A DNA stretch of 64,000 nt from Girardinichthys multiradiatus (Eukaryota; Chordata; Actinopteri; Cyprinodontiformes; Goodeidae), in NCBI RefSeq assembly GCF_021462225.1, contig NC_061800.1, forward strand, positions 13,438,749 through 13,502,748, written 5' to 3'. Under the pieces are notes generated by a model, which did not search any database, had not been told where the DNA came from, and saw only the letters and a list, made by a program, of their open reading frames with translations. This document shows, in pieces, positions 44,980 through 58,600 of this stretch (its first letter is position 1; each line of letters starts with the position of its first letter). A program made the position numbers and the translations under genes.

Positions 44980-45965
44980 TACTGATTTGCCAAAAATATT
45001 TGCTCACCCTTCCTAATCATTAAATTCAAGTGTTTCAACCTGTTCCATGACCACAGGTATTTAAATCTAACACCTAGTCACGCTGCTTCTACAATTTCTC
45101 TGTGAAAGAATGGGTAGTTCTCAGGACCTCAGTGAGTTTCAACATGGTACCACAATAGGATTCAGTGCAATGAGTAGGGTACTGAAATTTCCTCCTCTGC
45201 AACAAAATATTTCAGTCAACTGTTAGTGCTGTTATAACAAAGTGAAAGTGATTGGGAACTAAAGCATCTCAGCCACAAAATGGTATGCCACATAAAATCA
45301 CAGAGCGGGGTCAGCAAATGCTCAGGCGCAAAGTGTGAAGAGCTCACCAGCGTTCTGCTGAGTCATCAACTACAGATATCCAAACTGCATGTGGCCATGG
45401 ATAGCTACTTTTAATCATTTTCTATGGCTGAGAGGCATCAAAGCCTTACATTACCAGGTGCAATGCAAAGCGCCAGACGCAGTTGTGTAAAATACTGCAA
45501 AACTGGACTACAGCTATGGACACAGGTTCTCTGGAGAATTCCATACTTCCAAGTTTAAAGCAAAAGTTTGGGGATGCACTCTTCCTTTTTTAAATGGACT
45601 GCACACCACAGCACAAAGCAAAGTTCATGGAGACATGGATGAGCGAGATTGGTGTGGAAGAACATGAGTGGCCTGGAAAGAGTCCTAACCTTAAGTTCAC
45701 AAAACACCATTAGGAGGATTTAGATCCTAGACTGCAAACCAGGCTTTCTTGTACACCTTTAGTGCCTTGCTTCACAAATGCACTTCTCAAAGAATGGTCA
45801 AAATATACACACTCCTAAAACTTGTGGAAAGCCTTCCCACTAGAACTAAAGGAGTTATAGCTGCAAAGGGTGGACTGACCTCATGATATACCCGATTGAT
45901 TAGGAATACGATGTCACTCGATGGCGATGGCAGTTGAGGAAATACTTTTGGCAACATAGTGTATC
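44980..45965 (+). mobile_element. Tc1-like relic, third family
   Basis: Left end ttgccaaaaatatttgctcac and right end aaatacttttggcaacatag are inverted matches. Inside, ctcagtgagtttcaacatgg, cagtcaactgttagtgctgt and cacagagcggggtcagcaaatg follow the coding order of a known fish Tc1 type with the transposase on the plus strand, but no frame longer than a few dozen codons remains. It is older than the neighbouring 43,155-44,751 element. Confidence 0.7.
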
Positions 45966-46695
45966 AATGACTGCTGACTTTATATGTCTGGCAGTGAACA
46001 AGCCGTGGTGTTACTATTATATGGCAGAATCAAGCTCGCTTTGATCAATTTATCCACACACAAGTTGAAAAAACAAAAGAAAGTCTGGGGCATTTATTTT
46101 TGACAAGCCTCTCTTCTATTTGAAGCTTTAAGACAGTGTATAAACGTTATAAATATAAAACGTTTGATGGAGAATCCTTAACCGATGATTTCATCATTAT
46201 CACAACAATATGTTCTGCTAATGGCTTTTATTTACATATTTAAACATGTTTATGAACATTTTCAATAATCATAACCACCTGTCACAACAAAGTCACAGCT
46301 TTCATAATTCTTTACACAGCCTTAGAGACACGACCAAATATGTACAAATATTTTTAGCATTTTTACAGTACTATTTACATTTTCCTAAATTTACATAAAC
46401 ATTTGGAGAACAATTCTGACACTTATTTTCTGCAAACTTTGGATAGTCCATTCATGGTGATGCTCCAAAGATGAGCTGGTTTTACTGAAGAAAGCAGCTT
46501 CTGATTATTCCTTATGGGCTTCTTGGATTTCAGTACATGCTGCACAATTATGAACCCTTAACTGATCAGTTCTTCTCAACTTGCAAAGTAAGAGCTTGAA
46601 GCAACATGTTGGAGGACAGTCATGCTTTTCAATTGTACCTGGTCTTTAGCTTTTTAGTTGCTTCAGCATTTCACACAAACATTCACATTTAACTG
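45966..46695. other. 3' untranslated region and flank of gene B
   Basis: Non-coding sequence after the stop codon of gene B. AATAAA occurs on the minus strand at 46,227-46,232 (464 bases past the stop) and at 46,093-46,098. Confidence 0.5.
46227..46232 (-). terminator. Candidate polyadenylation signal of gene B
   Basis: First AATAAA on the minus strand after the stop codon at 46,696. Not confirmed. Confidence 0.35.
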
Positions 46696-49600
46696 TCATA
46701 AGTTCAATAACGCAGTTTTCTCTGGATAAACCGCCATCTTGCCTCTGACTGGCATGTGATACCTAATCTCTTTCCAAAACATGGAAGATGGAAGGAGAGA
46801 TGGTGACACTTGTGAGTCCTTTCCAACGTTTTTCTTATCTTTTCTCCACCCCGAACTTGTCCTCCGTCTTTGCCTCACCCCTAAAGCCTTCCACCAGCAC
46901 ACAGCACCCTGCCTCTTTCTCAGGTGGCGCACTGACTCTGGCAAAAGGGCCTGCTGAGCTGGGGTGATCTCCTCTAGTTCCACCAGAACCACCTGTGAGA
47001 ACAGAGCTTGATTAGAATCTCTATGTTGTGCGTGCTGTATAATTTCAACATGAATAAAATTTGTATAGCCACTGAATCACGCAAAAAAACCCAAAAAAAA
47101 ACAACTAATCTCATTTAGGTCTCTTTTTAACTTTTATTCGGCTATACTATACTAATTTCTATAATCCTTGTCAATTATGCATTGACAACTCTGTCTTACC
47201 TTTATGGACCCCTCAAGCAGTGCCCTGTTCATGGCTACCATACATTCCAGCTGCTGCCTTGTATCCGAAACGACTCTATCGCCACCATCAAATCCCACGC
47301 TGCCAGGGCTCTCACTGGTCTTGCTTTCGATTTTGTCATCTCCATCATTGATCTTTGTAATATTGTTGTTGTTACTGCTGGTGCTACTTGTGTGTCTTTT
47401 ACTAATGAACGTGGAGGCATTGTAGAGCAGGAGAACACGGCGACTGGCCTGAAGGTTCTCATCCACAGAGTCCACAATGGCTGCGGGAAGACAGAAAGGA
47501 TAGAGAAAGATAAGAAATAGAGAAGGGAGTGTGTGCAGAATAGGATGCTTTATATAAAGCATTCCATTGTAGCCCTAGCTGTATTTTTGGAGTTGATGCT
47601 GTATAGTGAACCTGCGCAGCCTCTAACATTTTTTAATAGTGCCTTTTATTTAGTTCCACCCATCTTCCATATACTCTGACCAGCCTACCTGTCATTGTAG
47701 AAGAAAAACATCCCCACAGCATGATTCCTCCACCGCCATGCTTCATGTTGGAGATGTTGTGCTTAGGGTGATGTGGAGTGTTATTATTTTCACCATAAAA
47801 TTTTTTTTCATATCAACCGAGAAGTTTATTTTTGGGCTCATCTGAACACCTTCTTCCTCATGTTTGCCATGTGTGTTGAGGACCAAAATGCAAACAGTAA
47901 AGAGGCAGGTGCATGTGGAAGCGATGATTGAATGATCAAGATACAAAAAACAACAAACTTAAACACAGGGAACCAGGGCAAGCACAACAGTGGAATCAAG
48001 CAGTGAATTGGAGGAAACAGAGGGCATAGGAATTAAGGAGGAGTAATGAGTGAGATTGAAATCCTGTAAGTGCATTCAACTGTATGCAGATCAGCTGGGT
48101 GAGGACATGAACAGAGGAGCTAAGGTAAAATCACTAACACAGGAATGACCACAGAGGGATGTTACATTACAGTAAATCATCTAATGTAATGAATAAACAC
48201 TAATGTATGAATCTAGAGCAACACATAAAGAACCGAACACAGGAAACAACTAAGAAACTCAAAACAAAAGAGTAAAACGTGTTTGGAACTGTGTGAACGA
48301 CAGAAATCAAACTATGATCACAACTTCAAACTTGTCTAAATAAAAACCCATCCCCAAAAACCAACACACGATGTCAATTTATGGCCTGTGCCAATCTGCA
48401 AAGCACTTCTTATGGCTTTCTTTCAACAATGGCCTTTTGTTCTTGTCACTTTTCCATAAAGGCCTGATTGTGGAGTATAAAAAGGTGGTCAAAAGATTCT
48501 CCCTCCTGAGCTGTGAATCTCTGCAACCCCCCAGGGTTACCATGGAGCTCTTTGCCAATACATTGTGTCTGGTATGTTGGTCAGTTTACAGTTTTGCTGA
48601 ACTCTTTGCATTCTCAGGTGATGGTGCTCCATAAGATGATCAAAGCTTGGATGTTGTTTTGAATCGTAACCCTGCTTTAAACTTTGCTCCAACATTATCC
48701 CTGACCTATCTGCTCTGTTCCTTGGTCTCTGTGTTGTTTTGTTCCCTAATGTTGTCTAACAAATCTTCACAGAAAATAGGTGCATTCATACTGAGATTAC
48801 ACACCAATGTTAAATTAACGAACAAAGCTACCATAGCCGCATGGGTGACTTACCCTGCCCCGGCAGGCAGTCACGGCCTGCTATGAAGAGTTTGTAGCCA
48901 CAGGCCTGTTCCAACACTTTAGGCAGTGTTTGCAGGACAAACTCCTCCACTTCCTCATTAAATCCAAAGGCACCAGGATTAGGGTATGCCACATAGGCAT
49001 CATACAACTTGCCATCTAGATCTAAGAGTGAAAAGTTCTTATTAGATGCATATTGTAACAAGATTTCTTTTCTAAAACAGACAACAAAATTGTACAGGGG
49101 GCACTTTTTTAAATTAGACATTGGGCAAAATCCCAAATTTTTAATTCTACAGGCTTTCTAAAGAGATTTTATTCCCCGCAATTTAAATTACTTACAACTG
49201 TACATAATGTCCTACATTGCATATGAATGTGGCTGGATGTTTCTCAAAATAATAACAGTACTAATAATAAAATAATAATATTGGGTTAAATGTCAGGCAG
49301 AAGAGCTATTCTTATTCTATGTAAATCAACAATAAATATAAATAAAGATATGAACTAATCCTATGTGGCGTTTTCTTATCACACTGGCCACTCAAAGCAT
49401 TTTTGTACTACAAGCGTTTGTCCTATGGATACTTTAATGTTTTCTTTATGAAAGGAGCTGGAGTTAAACTCACAACCGGCTAGACAACTAACCTTCTGAA
49501 GTTAAGAAAACTAAATAAATCCAGTTCAAGCAAAGACCATTGCAATTGACTCATTGCAGACATTATGGATGTCTGCAATGAGTCATTTTTGCATCCAGCA

Positions 49601-52600
49601 GTTATGCATGTTGGACCCAACCCTTGCAAGTACTGACATTCTGCTGGTTAAATAACCGCCTGTGGCCCTATGGAATGAGAGGCGGTGACATTTTATGTGA
49701 ACAAGTGCAAGCAGTCCTGTGGTTAGGTTGTTTCCTCTGTTTTCTTCGTTGTATAAACATGCGGTGAATCTCAAATACAACTTGAGATTTTATATCTTTG
49801 GATTAATGTGTGGGTATATGCTGTAGCTATTGGATCTTTTTATTTGAGGGGGTTGAGGGCTGTTGATCGGGTGTTTCAATTTTATTCCACTGTATGATCT
49901 GTTTTTGAGAGTTGTAAAATACACTGCACATTTTTTAGTTACACACTTGCTGTAAAGTGTTACCTTTATTTGCATAGAGAACTGGAAACACCCTCCTGAA
50001 ACACAACACAATGTCTATCCTGAAGATATAGTAGACAGTGACGCTGATGATAAAGAGAGCAGTCACGGCACCCACAACTAATCCAAAGGGAAGTATGATG
50101 TTTGGATCTGTAAAGATAAGGAATAACACACATTAGATTAAAATCTTTTTACATCATAAGCGCATTTCGGTGTAACTAAGGTTTTCACTACTTAGATAAA
50201 CAGACTTTGCTAATAAATATGTTCTGAAAACATGATCTAATGAATTATATTTTGTATTGTTTACTAAAATGAATTAAAACATACAAACAATATGTTAATT
50301 AAGAACATCTACATCAAATTGAATTTAAAACTATATTAACTTTTGTTTTTGAAAAATGTTTATAGTTTTATTTTTGAATGCCCTGAAACTGAAACTTACT
50401 TACAACAAACTGTCCTGATTTTACTTTATCAATGCCTTCATGGCTAAGAATCTAGCTGAATAATTCTCTATTAGGACAAGTAGAACATATTTACTTAATT
50501 GAGGAAATCCACTCATGTGGATTTAAACTGTTTTAAGCATCGCATATTTAATTTGAGGGACCAGAACAGGAAGTCAGAGCTAAAGTTGGGGAAGTCCATC
50601 AGGGATTTAAAAGCAAACAGAACGAACATTTGTAATGCGTAAGCAAACATTACAATGTTTTTTCCGTTAGCATTGACAGCGGAGCTATTCAACCACAGCA
50701 CATAGGAAAACCAAAGTTTGATTACAGTTTTAGAGAACATGAAGCATAACTCCAACTCAGTATTTGTTTTCTACCTTGTTGTTGTTGTTCAGACCTTTAT
50801 CTATACATGTGTCTATGTTCAGTCTAAACAGGATTATTGTAGATGTGGACTTTTCTTGATCTAACTTGATATCACTGTGTATAAAAAGATGCAAATTGGT
50901 ACCCAACAGTGGAATCATTTCTAAATGGTCAGCTGAATACTGGCCAGTTGCTCTCTGTAACTTAGAAGAAACAAATTATGTCATAACACTGAGGTTGCTG
51001 GATTGTCTTTCAAGGCCATAAAATGAAAAGTCGTTGTACATTTATTAGATCTGATTCTCTTAAAGCAGAATTTCTAATTGTTGTTAGCGGTAGTGTTTGG
51101 TAAAGGCAACATGGCTTTTTACCTAGGGTGCCACTGTATTAGGGGACAGCATGAGTGTCTAAAAAAGGTATCTCTTAATTGTGCCATGGACAACCTTTCT
51201 ATTTGCACTGTAAGATAACATTGCTATATACCATGGACAAGTAGTGGTGTTGACGTAGTTATCTGATTTGAGATTCCTTTTCAGCCTAAACTAAAGGGCT
51301 TTTTCACAATTTTTTGGTATCTGGGCTGCATTTGATCATCTCTAGTTCAAAATCTAAAATATCTGGCATAGTCAAATATGAATCATATAAACTGAGCAAA
51401 TATTCTTAACAAAACACACATGGGGAATTACATAATCTTTAATTTTCTATTTTTGAGACACAAAAGCATAGATTAGACAACCGTGAAAGCTGTTTAAACA
51501 CTGAATCTCAAAGTTATAGCATTACAGTTCATGTACACTAGCTTTACCTGTCGGTAACAAAGTAAAGTATCCCTCTGGAAAGCCTCGGGAACTGTAGGCT
51601 CGACAGGTATAGTTGAGGTAGAAATCCTCCCCCCTCAGTTCAGAGAAGAAAAGCAGCCGTTCTAACCACACACCTTTCGGGTCATCTTGGGTCCACAAAC
51701 TGTTAAAAAGTCAAATCAGTAAGAGTTGAGGCCTTAAGAGGTTACATAATTGTCCACTGTTTGACTTTCGGTGGTTTAAACCAGTAAAAGAGGAGTTTTA
51801 AGGTACTAACCGCTGCTCTGATGTGTAAATGTGTTCAGATGGCTGGGTTTTGGTAATTAACCCGTTTCTGACCAGCCAATAAACGTCAACAAATGGAATT
51901 CCAGCACCTGGTACAAACACTCGACACCTCTTTGTAAAATTTGATCCTAAAGAAAAAGAAAGAAAGAACAAATGATCAATATTTAAGTAGAATTTGAGTA
52001 AAAGCATGCAATGATGATTTCCTCATCTCAAACAATTTATTGAAACAAAAGCCAACAACAATAGTGGCTGTACCACAACAAAAATTTAATTGTCTCAAAA
52101 ACTTGTCATGTGTCCTTGAGCATCAATTGCAGCATGATAATGACATCTCATGCTGTTCACAAGTCGACTTATTGTCTGCTGAGGCATGGTATCTTATTAT
52201 TCTTGAAGGGCGGTCCTCAGGTCATTAAGGGTTCTAGGGTCCAGAGTTACGAGCTTCTAGAGGGCGACTCAGCTGATCCTATAGATGGTATTCAGATTTG
52301 GAGAAAGTGCAGGTAACTCAATTCGAGGTACCCCAGTCTCCAGCAGCCGTTCCCTAATGATGCAACCTTGATGAGCTGGTGCATTGTCTTTCATGAAGAT
52401 GAAATCAGGCTTGTGTTGTTCATGCAGGGGACTTGATTAATGGTGTTATTTAGGTAGTATGGGTTTGTCACTGTACCCTTCGCAAAGTGTAGGGCTGTTC
52501 TGTATTGACTAGACCCACCTGCCCACACTGTAACACCACCACCAACAAAGGCTGTCAGGATGTGACATTTTGGACTTTGTTTGTGGTTTTGTTTTGCTAG

Positions 52601-55600
52601 ATGTTTCTTGTTTTGAGGTTTGAATTCATGTTTATGGCTTTCTGTTTTCTGACAGTTCTGGTTTCCTTTTGCCTCCCAGTGTGTTCTTCTCTTGCCCTTA
52701 GTTCCCTTGGCGTTTCTTTCCTATTTATGTACTTAGAATGGTTTCATTATTATTATTATAGTCCTCTGGTTTCTTAGCTTTGCTCTCGTTTTATGTTCAT
52801 GTTTTGTATTGGTTCCTTTGCACTCTCCTATTTATTAGTTTCTTTTCTGTTACTCCTCTCGTCATTAGTTTTCCTCTTTTAGTTATTAATTACTCAGTTT
52901 TAGTCCCCTTTACATTCATTGTCCCTCTTAGCTTTGTTTCGTCTAGTTTATCTTTATTCTGCAGTCCCTCCCTTATAGGTTAGCTTTAGTTATTGCTTAC
53001 TTTCATTCTTGTCCTCGTTTCCTTTGCTTCATTCTTAGTTTGTTCTATCAGTGTTGGTTTAGGTTTGTTTACTTTTGTAGTCAGGGTTTCCTGATGGTTT
53101 CTATTTTTCTAAGTTCTTAGGTTGTTGTGTTCCCTCCAGTTTCTCAGTTTCCTTCAGTTCATGTCTATTCTTGATTCTTATGCTTTAATTTATCTTGGTC
53201 TATAGTTTTATTTAGGTCTGCTCACTGTCTTGTCTTTTAGTCCCTTTCCTCATGCTTTAGTTTTACTAGGTTCACCTGTTCCTTCTGCCTCTTGTCACAC
53301 CTGTTCCCTGTTCCTTTGATTACCTACCCTTTGTATATTAGTTAGTCTGGTTCATGTGTTCTTTGCTGGTTCCTTCGTTCACTACCCTTGTCCATGCCTT
53401 GAGTTCCGCATGTTCCTGCAGTGTCTCTGTAAGTTGTGGATCGCTACTCTGGTCAGTACCTGCAGTGTTTTTTGTTACGCTTTGAACCCTTTTTGAATAA
53501 AGCTGAAGACTGCTGAGAATGCTGCTGCCTAGCTCTTGTCTGCGCTTTGGTCCACCCCAAAACCACACCGTGACAAAGGCTTGACTAGTGACAATATTAG
53601 CTGATGCATAGCCCTTCCCTTGACATCTCCAACATTGCTGGCAGCCACCATTTCTGCTCATTGTGAATCGACCTTCATCAAAGAACAGCCCCGAGGCCCA
53701 CTGGTTCCTTGTCCAGTGTAATTGCTCCATGGCCCATGCAAGAGAACGATGTCTGTGCCTGGAGGTGGGGCCGGGCACCCTTGCAGCTTGACTAGCATGC
53801 AGAACTCACTTATGTAAACAGTTTTGAATGGTCTGATATGACACATGGGTACCTCTCACATCCCTTAAATGTGCCTGTTTAGAATGTTGCCTTTAAGCAC
53901 ATTTTTAGAGAATAGAAAATCTGATTTAAACTGATTACTGATGTAGAGAACCTCTTCTGAGCACTGCATCGTCAAGCAACAGTTATAACTAAAAGTTTCA
54001 GTCTTTTTCCTCATCAGTTTGAAAACAATATGTGCTTCATAGAAGACAGTGCTGCCATTAAGGCAGGTATTTTCAAGTAGGGTTGCATTGAAAGAAATAT
54101 ATATTATTTTGTTTTATTTTCTTCAATAGCAGACATGCTTGAAAAAGAGCAGTATGGAACAGTAAACTATAAAAAAGCTATAAATAAAATTACCACTTAT
54201 TTCCGAGTGTTATGTAGTCAATGTTTATAAGAAGGGCTGTTTGGACAGGTTTGAAAATGTGTGTGTTGTGACCTAAATAATCATATTTAAAGTTGAAATA
54301 TCAATAAAAAAAGAGGAAAAATTCTAAATCTAATTCCTTAATGTCTAAAATGTGTAGCTGAAATCCGTTTCCCACAGAAAGAAGACAAGGAAGAACAGGT
54401 TGTTCAGCAAATAATACTGTATCTGTTATACTGTCAGTATAAATATTTTAAACAAATAAACATATATTTCTGAAACAAATGGTAAAAAAGAGTCTCACCT
54501 TTTTCCCCCTTGATAATTTCATTTTCTGGTTCATGAACTTGTGGTACCAAGGAGTATCCATCTGCTAAGACAAGAAAAACATTAGTTACAAAAAATGTAT
54601 GATTTTCTTTGTTGTTCATTTTTTTTGTTTGGTCAAAGCAAATAAAGAAATGTGCCACTGTCCTTTTTTGTGATTGCATGCTGTTTTAGTACAAACTATA
54701 ATTCACAGCATACACAAGTATTGTCACAAGTGTTTCTAATAAAACACTGACAATTATATAACGAATCCAAATAACATTATGTCAATAACTTTACCAGACC
54801 TTTTATATCTGAATTTGTTGGGGGGCATGTAGCCTACGACAGCCTGCGTCATGGACTAAGGCCTCCTTACATGGGTCACACACTTTATCCTTGCACCACC
54901 GCCCAGTGGTGGGTCTAGACCACATTTATATGGGAGACCAGGGTGGGTGTTGTGTTTTTTTCATGGGAGCACAGATCAAAATAATGAAACGACATAAACT
55001 AGGGCAATATTTTATTGTTTAATATATTAAATGAGCCAAAAAGCCACTTGTGGCTCTGGAGCTGCAGGTTGCTGACCTGGTTTAGTCTAGCAGAAGTCTA
55101 ACTGAAGCTAAAAGTGCAACACCTTAATTTTTTATTTAACCTTTATTTATTCAGGTGAGTTGATTGAGAACCAGCTCTTATTTACAACAAAGATCTGAAC
55201 AAAATGCAAATAAAACAATACACTATTCCGCTAGAATAATTGTCCAACTGGAAAGTGAACCTCCAACCCAGTCTTAAGTGTTTTACAACCTCTACAGGTT
55301 TTCTTCCAGGATTAACCTGTGGCTATCTCCATCCATTTTCCTATCAACCCTAGCCAAACTCCCTGTCTCTGCTAAAGAAAGCATATCCACATCATGACTG
55401 CCATGGTTGCCACTAAAGTGTTTCACTTTGGGGATGAACACGGATGATGTGCAGTGCTAATTTTCTACAACACAGCATTTTTCATCTAAGCCAGAAAAGG
55501 TAGTATGATTGTAATTGTTGTCTCCTCTGACAGCAATTACACACAGCTAGTTTTCTCAGGCCAATTAGTTACAAACAAAACTTCCAGTTCATTCAATAAT

Positions 55601-58600
55601 AACAGAGACTTCAGCATTACTGTAGTTGAGCTAAATGGTAGCAGGCCAATAAAGGAGGTTTTCCAATCTTGAGAGCTATTGGCTGTGGCATTGAGTTGAT
55701 AGCCTTAGCATACTACCTGCTATTATAATGATCAATGTGATAGCAATTTAGCACAGTAACTGCTGCAATGTATCTCCTTTTTATAGATTGTATTGATTCA
55801 TTGATGTCTGAATCAGAAGTTGCCTTAAGAACAATACAGCCTCCAGTTGTCATGTTTTCCTTACAAGAAAAGGGTAGCATGTATGTGTAATGTTTTCTTC
55901 ACTGGTTATAACTGTTCCAAATAACTAATGTCCTCAATGCATGCCATAGTCCTCGACGCAGGCCGACTATGGGTTGTACATTTTACGCTTGCGCCACTGG
56001 CACACTCTAACTAATGTCCTATATAAGATAGTTTAAAAAAAAAAAAAACTCTGCATGAGTTTTTATCACTACATTTTTCCTTTTTATACATTAAAACACT
56101 GGATGTTTAAAAGAATAGGTTGTAAAAATAATTTTTGCTGTTATGTATAAATTTAGGAAGATTTCCATGTGATCTCACCTTTGACCGTTGCATCAATAGT
56201 CTCCGACACAGATCTTGCTATGCCATCGAGGGTAAACATCAGAGTACAAGTATATGTACCACTGTTTTCACTTTCCACCTTGAAAAACGTCAGTTTATTC
56301 CTGTCCCGGAAGATGTGCCTGGCCGATTCAACCAATATGGGGTCACAGCCCTGGGTTGGATGAAAAAAGACAAAAGTTTAACTTTTTATATTCACCAATA
56401 AGATTTAATTATTTGACATCTCAAAGAGGGCGTGATCATCTTTATTTTCTAACGGAGGATAAAGTATGTTTTTATGCCATTTTAACCACTCATTTTTATA
56501 CTTTATTCCTAAAGAAATAGAGCCGATTTATTTGAACTCTTCTGGTTCTGCTAAGAGGCCCTAACCAGTACTATACTAAACTGTTGCAAAAAACTATCAT
56601 GCAGCATGAAACCAGATTTTAACATACACTGTATTAAAATTACTATATTTCACTGAACATTAATATAAAATATAAACATGATTATAATGAAATCCTTTAG
56701 CTTTTGACCCAGTCCAATCCTGACAGCAGGTTACATTTACTACTTATAACCTCTGTAGAACCTCACTTGAAAAATTGAACTGAAACTGGACTAACCCTTT
56801 TGGTAACTGACTGGTGAACAGAGAAAGGGGAGGGGAAAATGTTGCAGCAACATTAAAATTAAAAAGGGAGATCTTATTTCTCCTACTTTAGCTTGCCTTC
56901 ATTGGCTCCCTGTTAAATCCAGAATAGAATTTAAAATTCTCCTCCTCACATATAAAGCCCTTAATGATCTAGCTCCATCATACATCAGAGATCTGATTGT
57001 TCCATATGTTCCTAACAGAGCAATTCGTTCTCAGACTGCAGGTTTATTGGTGGTTCCTAGAGTCTCTAGAAGTAGAATGGGAGGCAGATCCTTTAGTTAT
57101 CAGGCTCCTCTCCTGTGGAACCAGCTCCCACTTTTAGTCCATGAGGCAAACACCCTGTCTACTTTTAAGGCTAGGCTTAAAACGTTCCTTTTTGATAAAG
57201 CTTACAGTTAAAGTGGCTTAGGTTATCCTGAGCTATCTCTGTAGTTATGCTGCTATAGGCTTAGACTGCTGGAGGACATAATGACCACTTTCACCCTCTT
57301 CGCTACATTCTCACACTACTCTCCAATTTTGCATTATTTGCTGTTATTTTAGCTTTTAACTCTATGTTCTCACTCTGTTTTTTCTCTTTCTAGAAGCTAC
57401 ATCTGGCCTTGCTCTGTGTTAAGCTGTGCCATCTTCCAGGAGGGGACATCGGCCAAGTTGCTGCTTAATATTCACAACAACTTAATGCTCACCTTCTACC
57501 GATGATACACTTGGCCCTGTCTTTCAGTGTTTAGCCCTGTCTCTCCTAGACATAGCTACTGGCTGAGCTTTACTGTAACTAACTGTATGCACTCTTTCAT
57601 ACTCTAGACTTGAAAACTGGCTGAGAATCCATCTGCCTAGCTGTCTTCCTCTCCTAGATGAAGCCACTAAAGGAGCTATAACCTTTTTTTCATATAGAAA
57701 GTACTCCTGGATCAGTGCTTCTGTGTTCTTTTTGTGTCTCAGCTCTGTTCTCTCAAACCCCCAGTTGGTCATGGCAGATGGACGCTCATTGTGAGCCTGG
57801 TTCTGCTGGAGGTTTCTTCCTGTTAAAAGGGAGTTTTTCCTCTCCACTGTTGCTACATGCATGTTCAGTATGAGGGATTGCTACAAAGTCAACGCCGGTG
57901 ACTGTCCACTGACTCTCCATGCTCATCCAGGAGGAGTGACTGCTACAAGTCACTGACTCGATGCAATCTGCTGGGTTTCCTTAGATAGCAAAATTTCCAA
58001 TTTAGGATTAATTGGAATGTATGTACCCGACTTGAAATGTGTATGATTCGATTGAACTGACTTTGTAAAGTGCTTTGAGATGACATATGTTGCGAATTGG
58101 TGCTATATAAATAAAACTGAATTGAATTGAATTGAAAAGAACCTCTATGCAGGAAGAAGGAATAAGCATTTTATTTTATCAAGTCCTGTGGAAATTCTCT
58201 GACTCAGTGTATATATGTATGTATTTCATTTTATTACAATGATGAAAAATGCTAGAAAACTATGCCTGCCTTCGTGTGAGAGGGACTACATGTTCATATT
58301 TATTTGGCTTATAAAGAATTTGATGCTACTCACTTTGTACCACTTGAGGGATGAGCGGATCCCATAGCTGTCCAGTGTATCAATATATTCCCTCAGAGGG
58401 CAGTTCAGGGTGTCCGCTACTCCTTCTGTCAGTTCTTGACAGGCTTTCTGTGGTCTTCCGCACTCTCCAGCAACTGGCAGATCTACCAGCAGCTTAGTGG
58501 ACTGCATGTAGCACTGAGAAGGAGTTCTGCAAGGATTAATGATGCAGTAAGATATCAAGTGCAGCCTAAGTCTTTAGCATAAAAACAAAGTGTCTATCTC

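Noticed and set aside
47182..47520. 112-codon plus-strand open frame across the gene B TIR exon
   Set aside because: It is the antisense shadow of exon 47,200-47,480, whose minus-strand translation has TIR motifs and correct splice sites.
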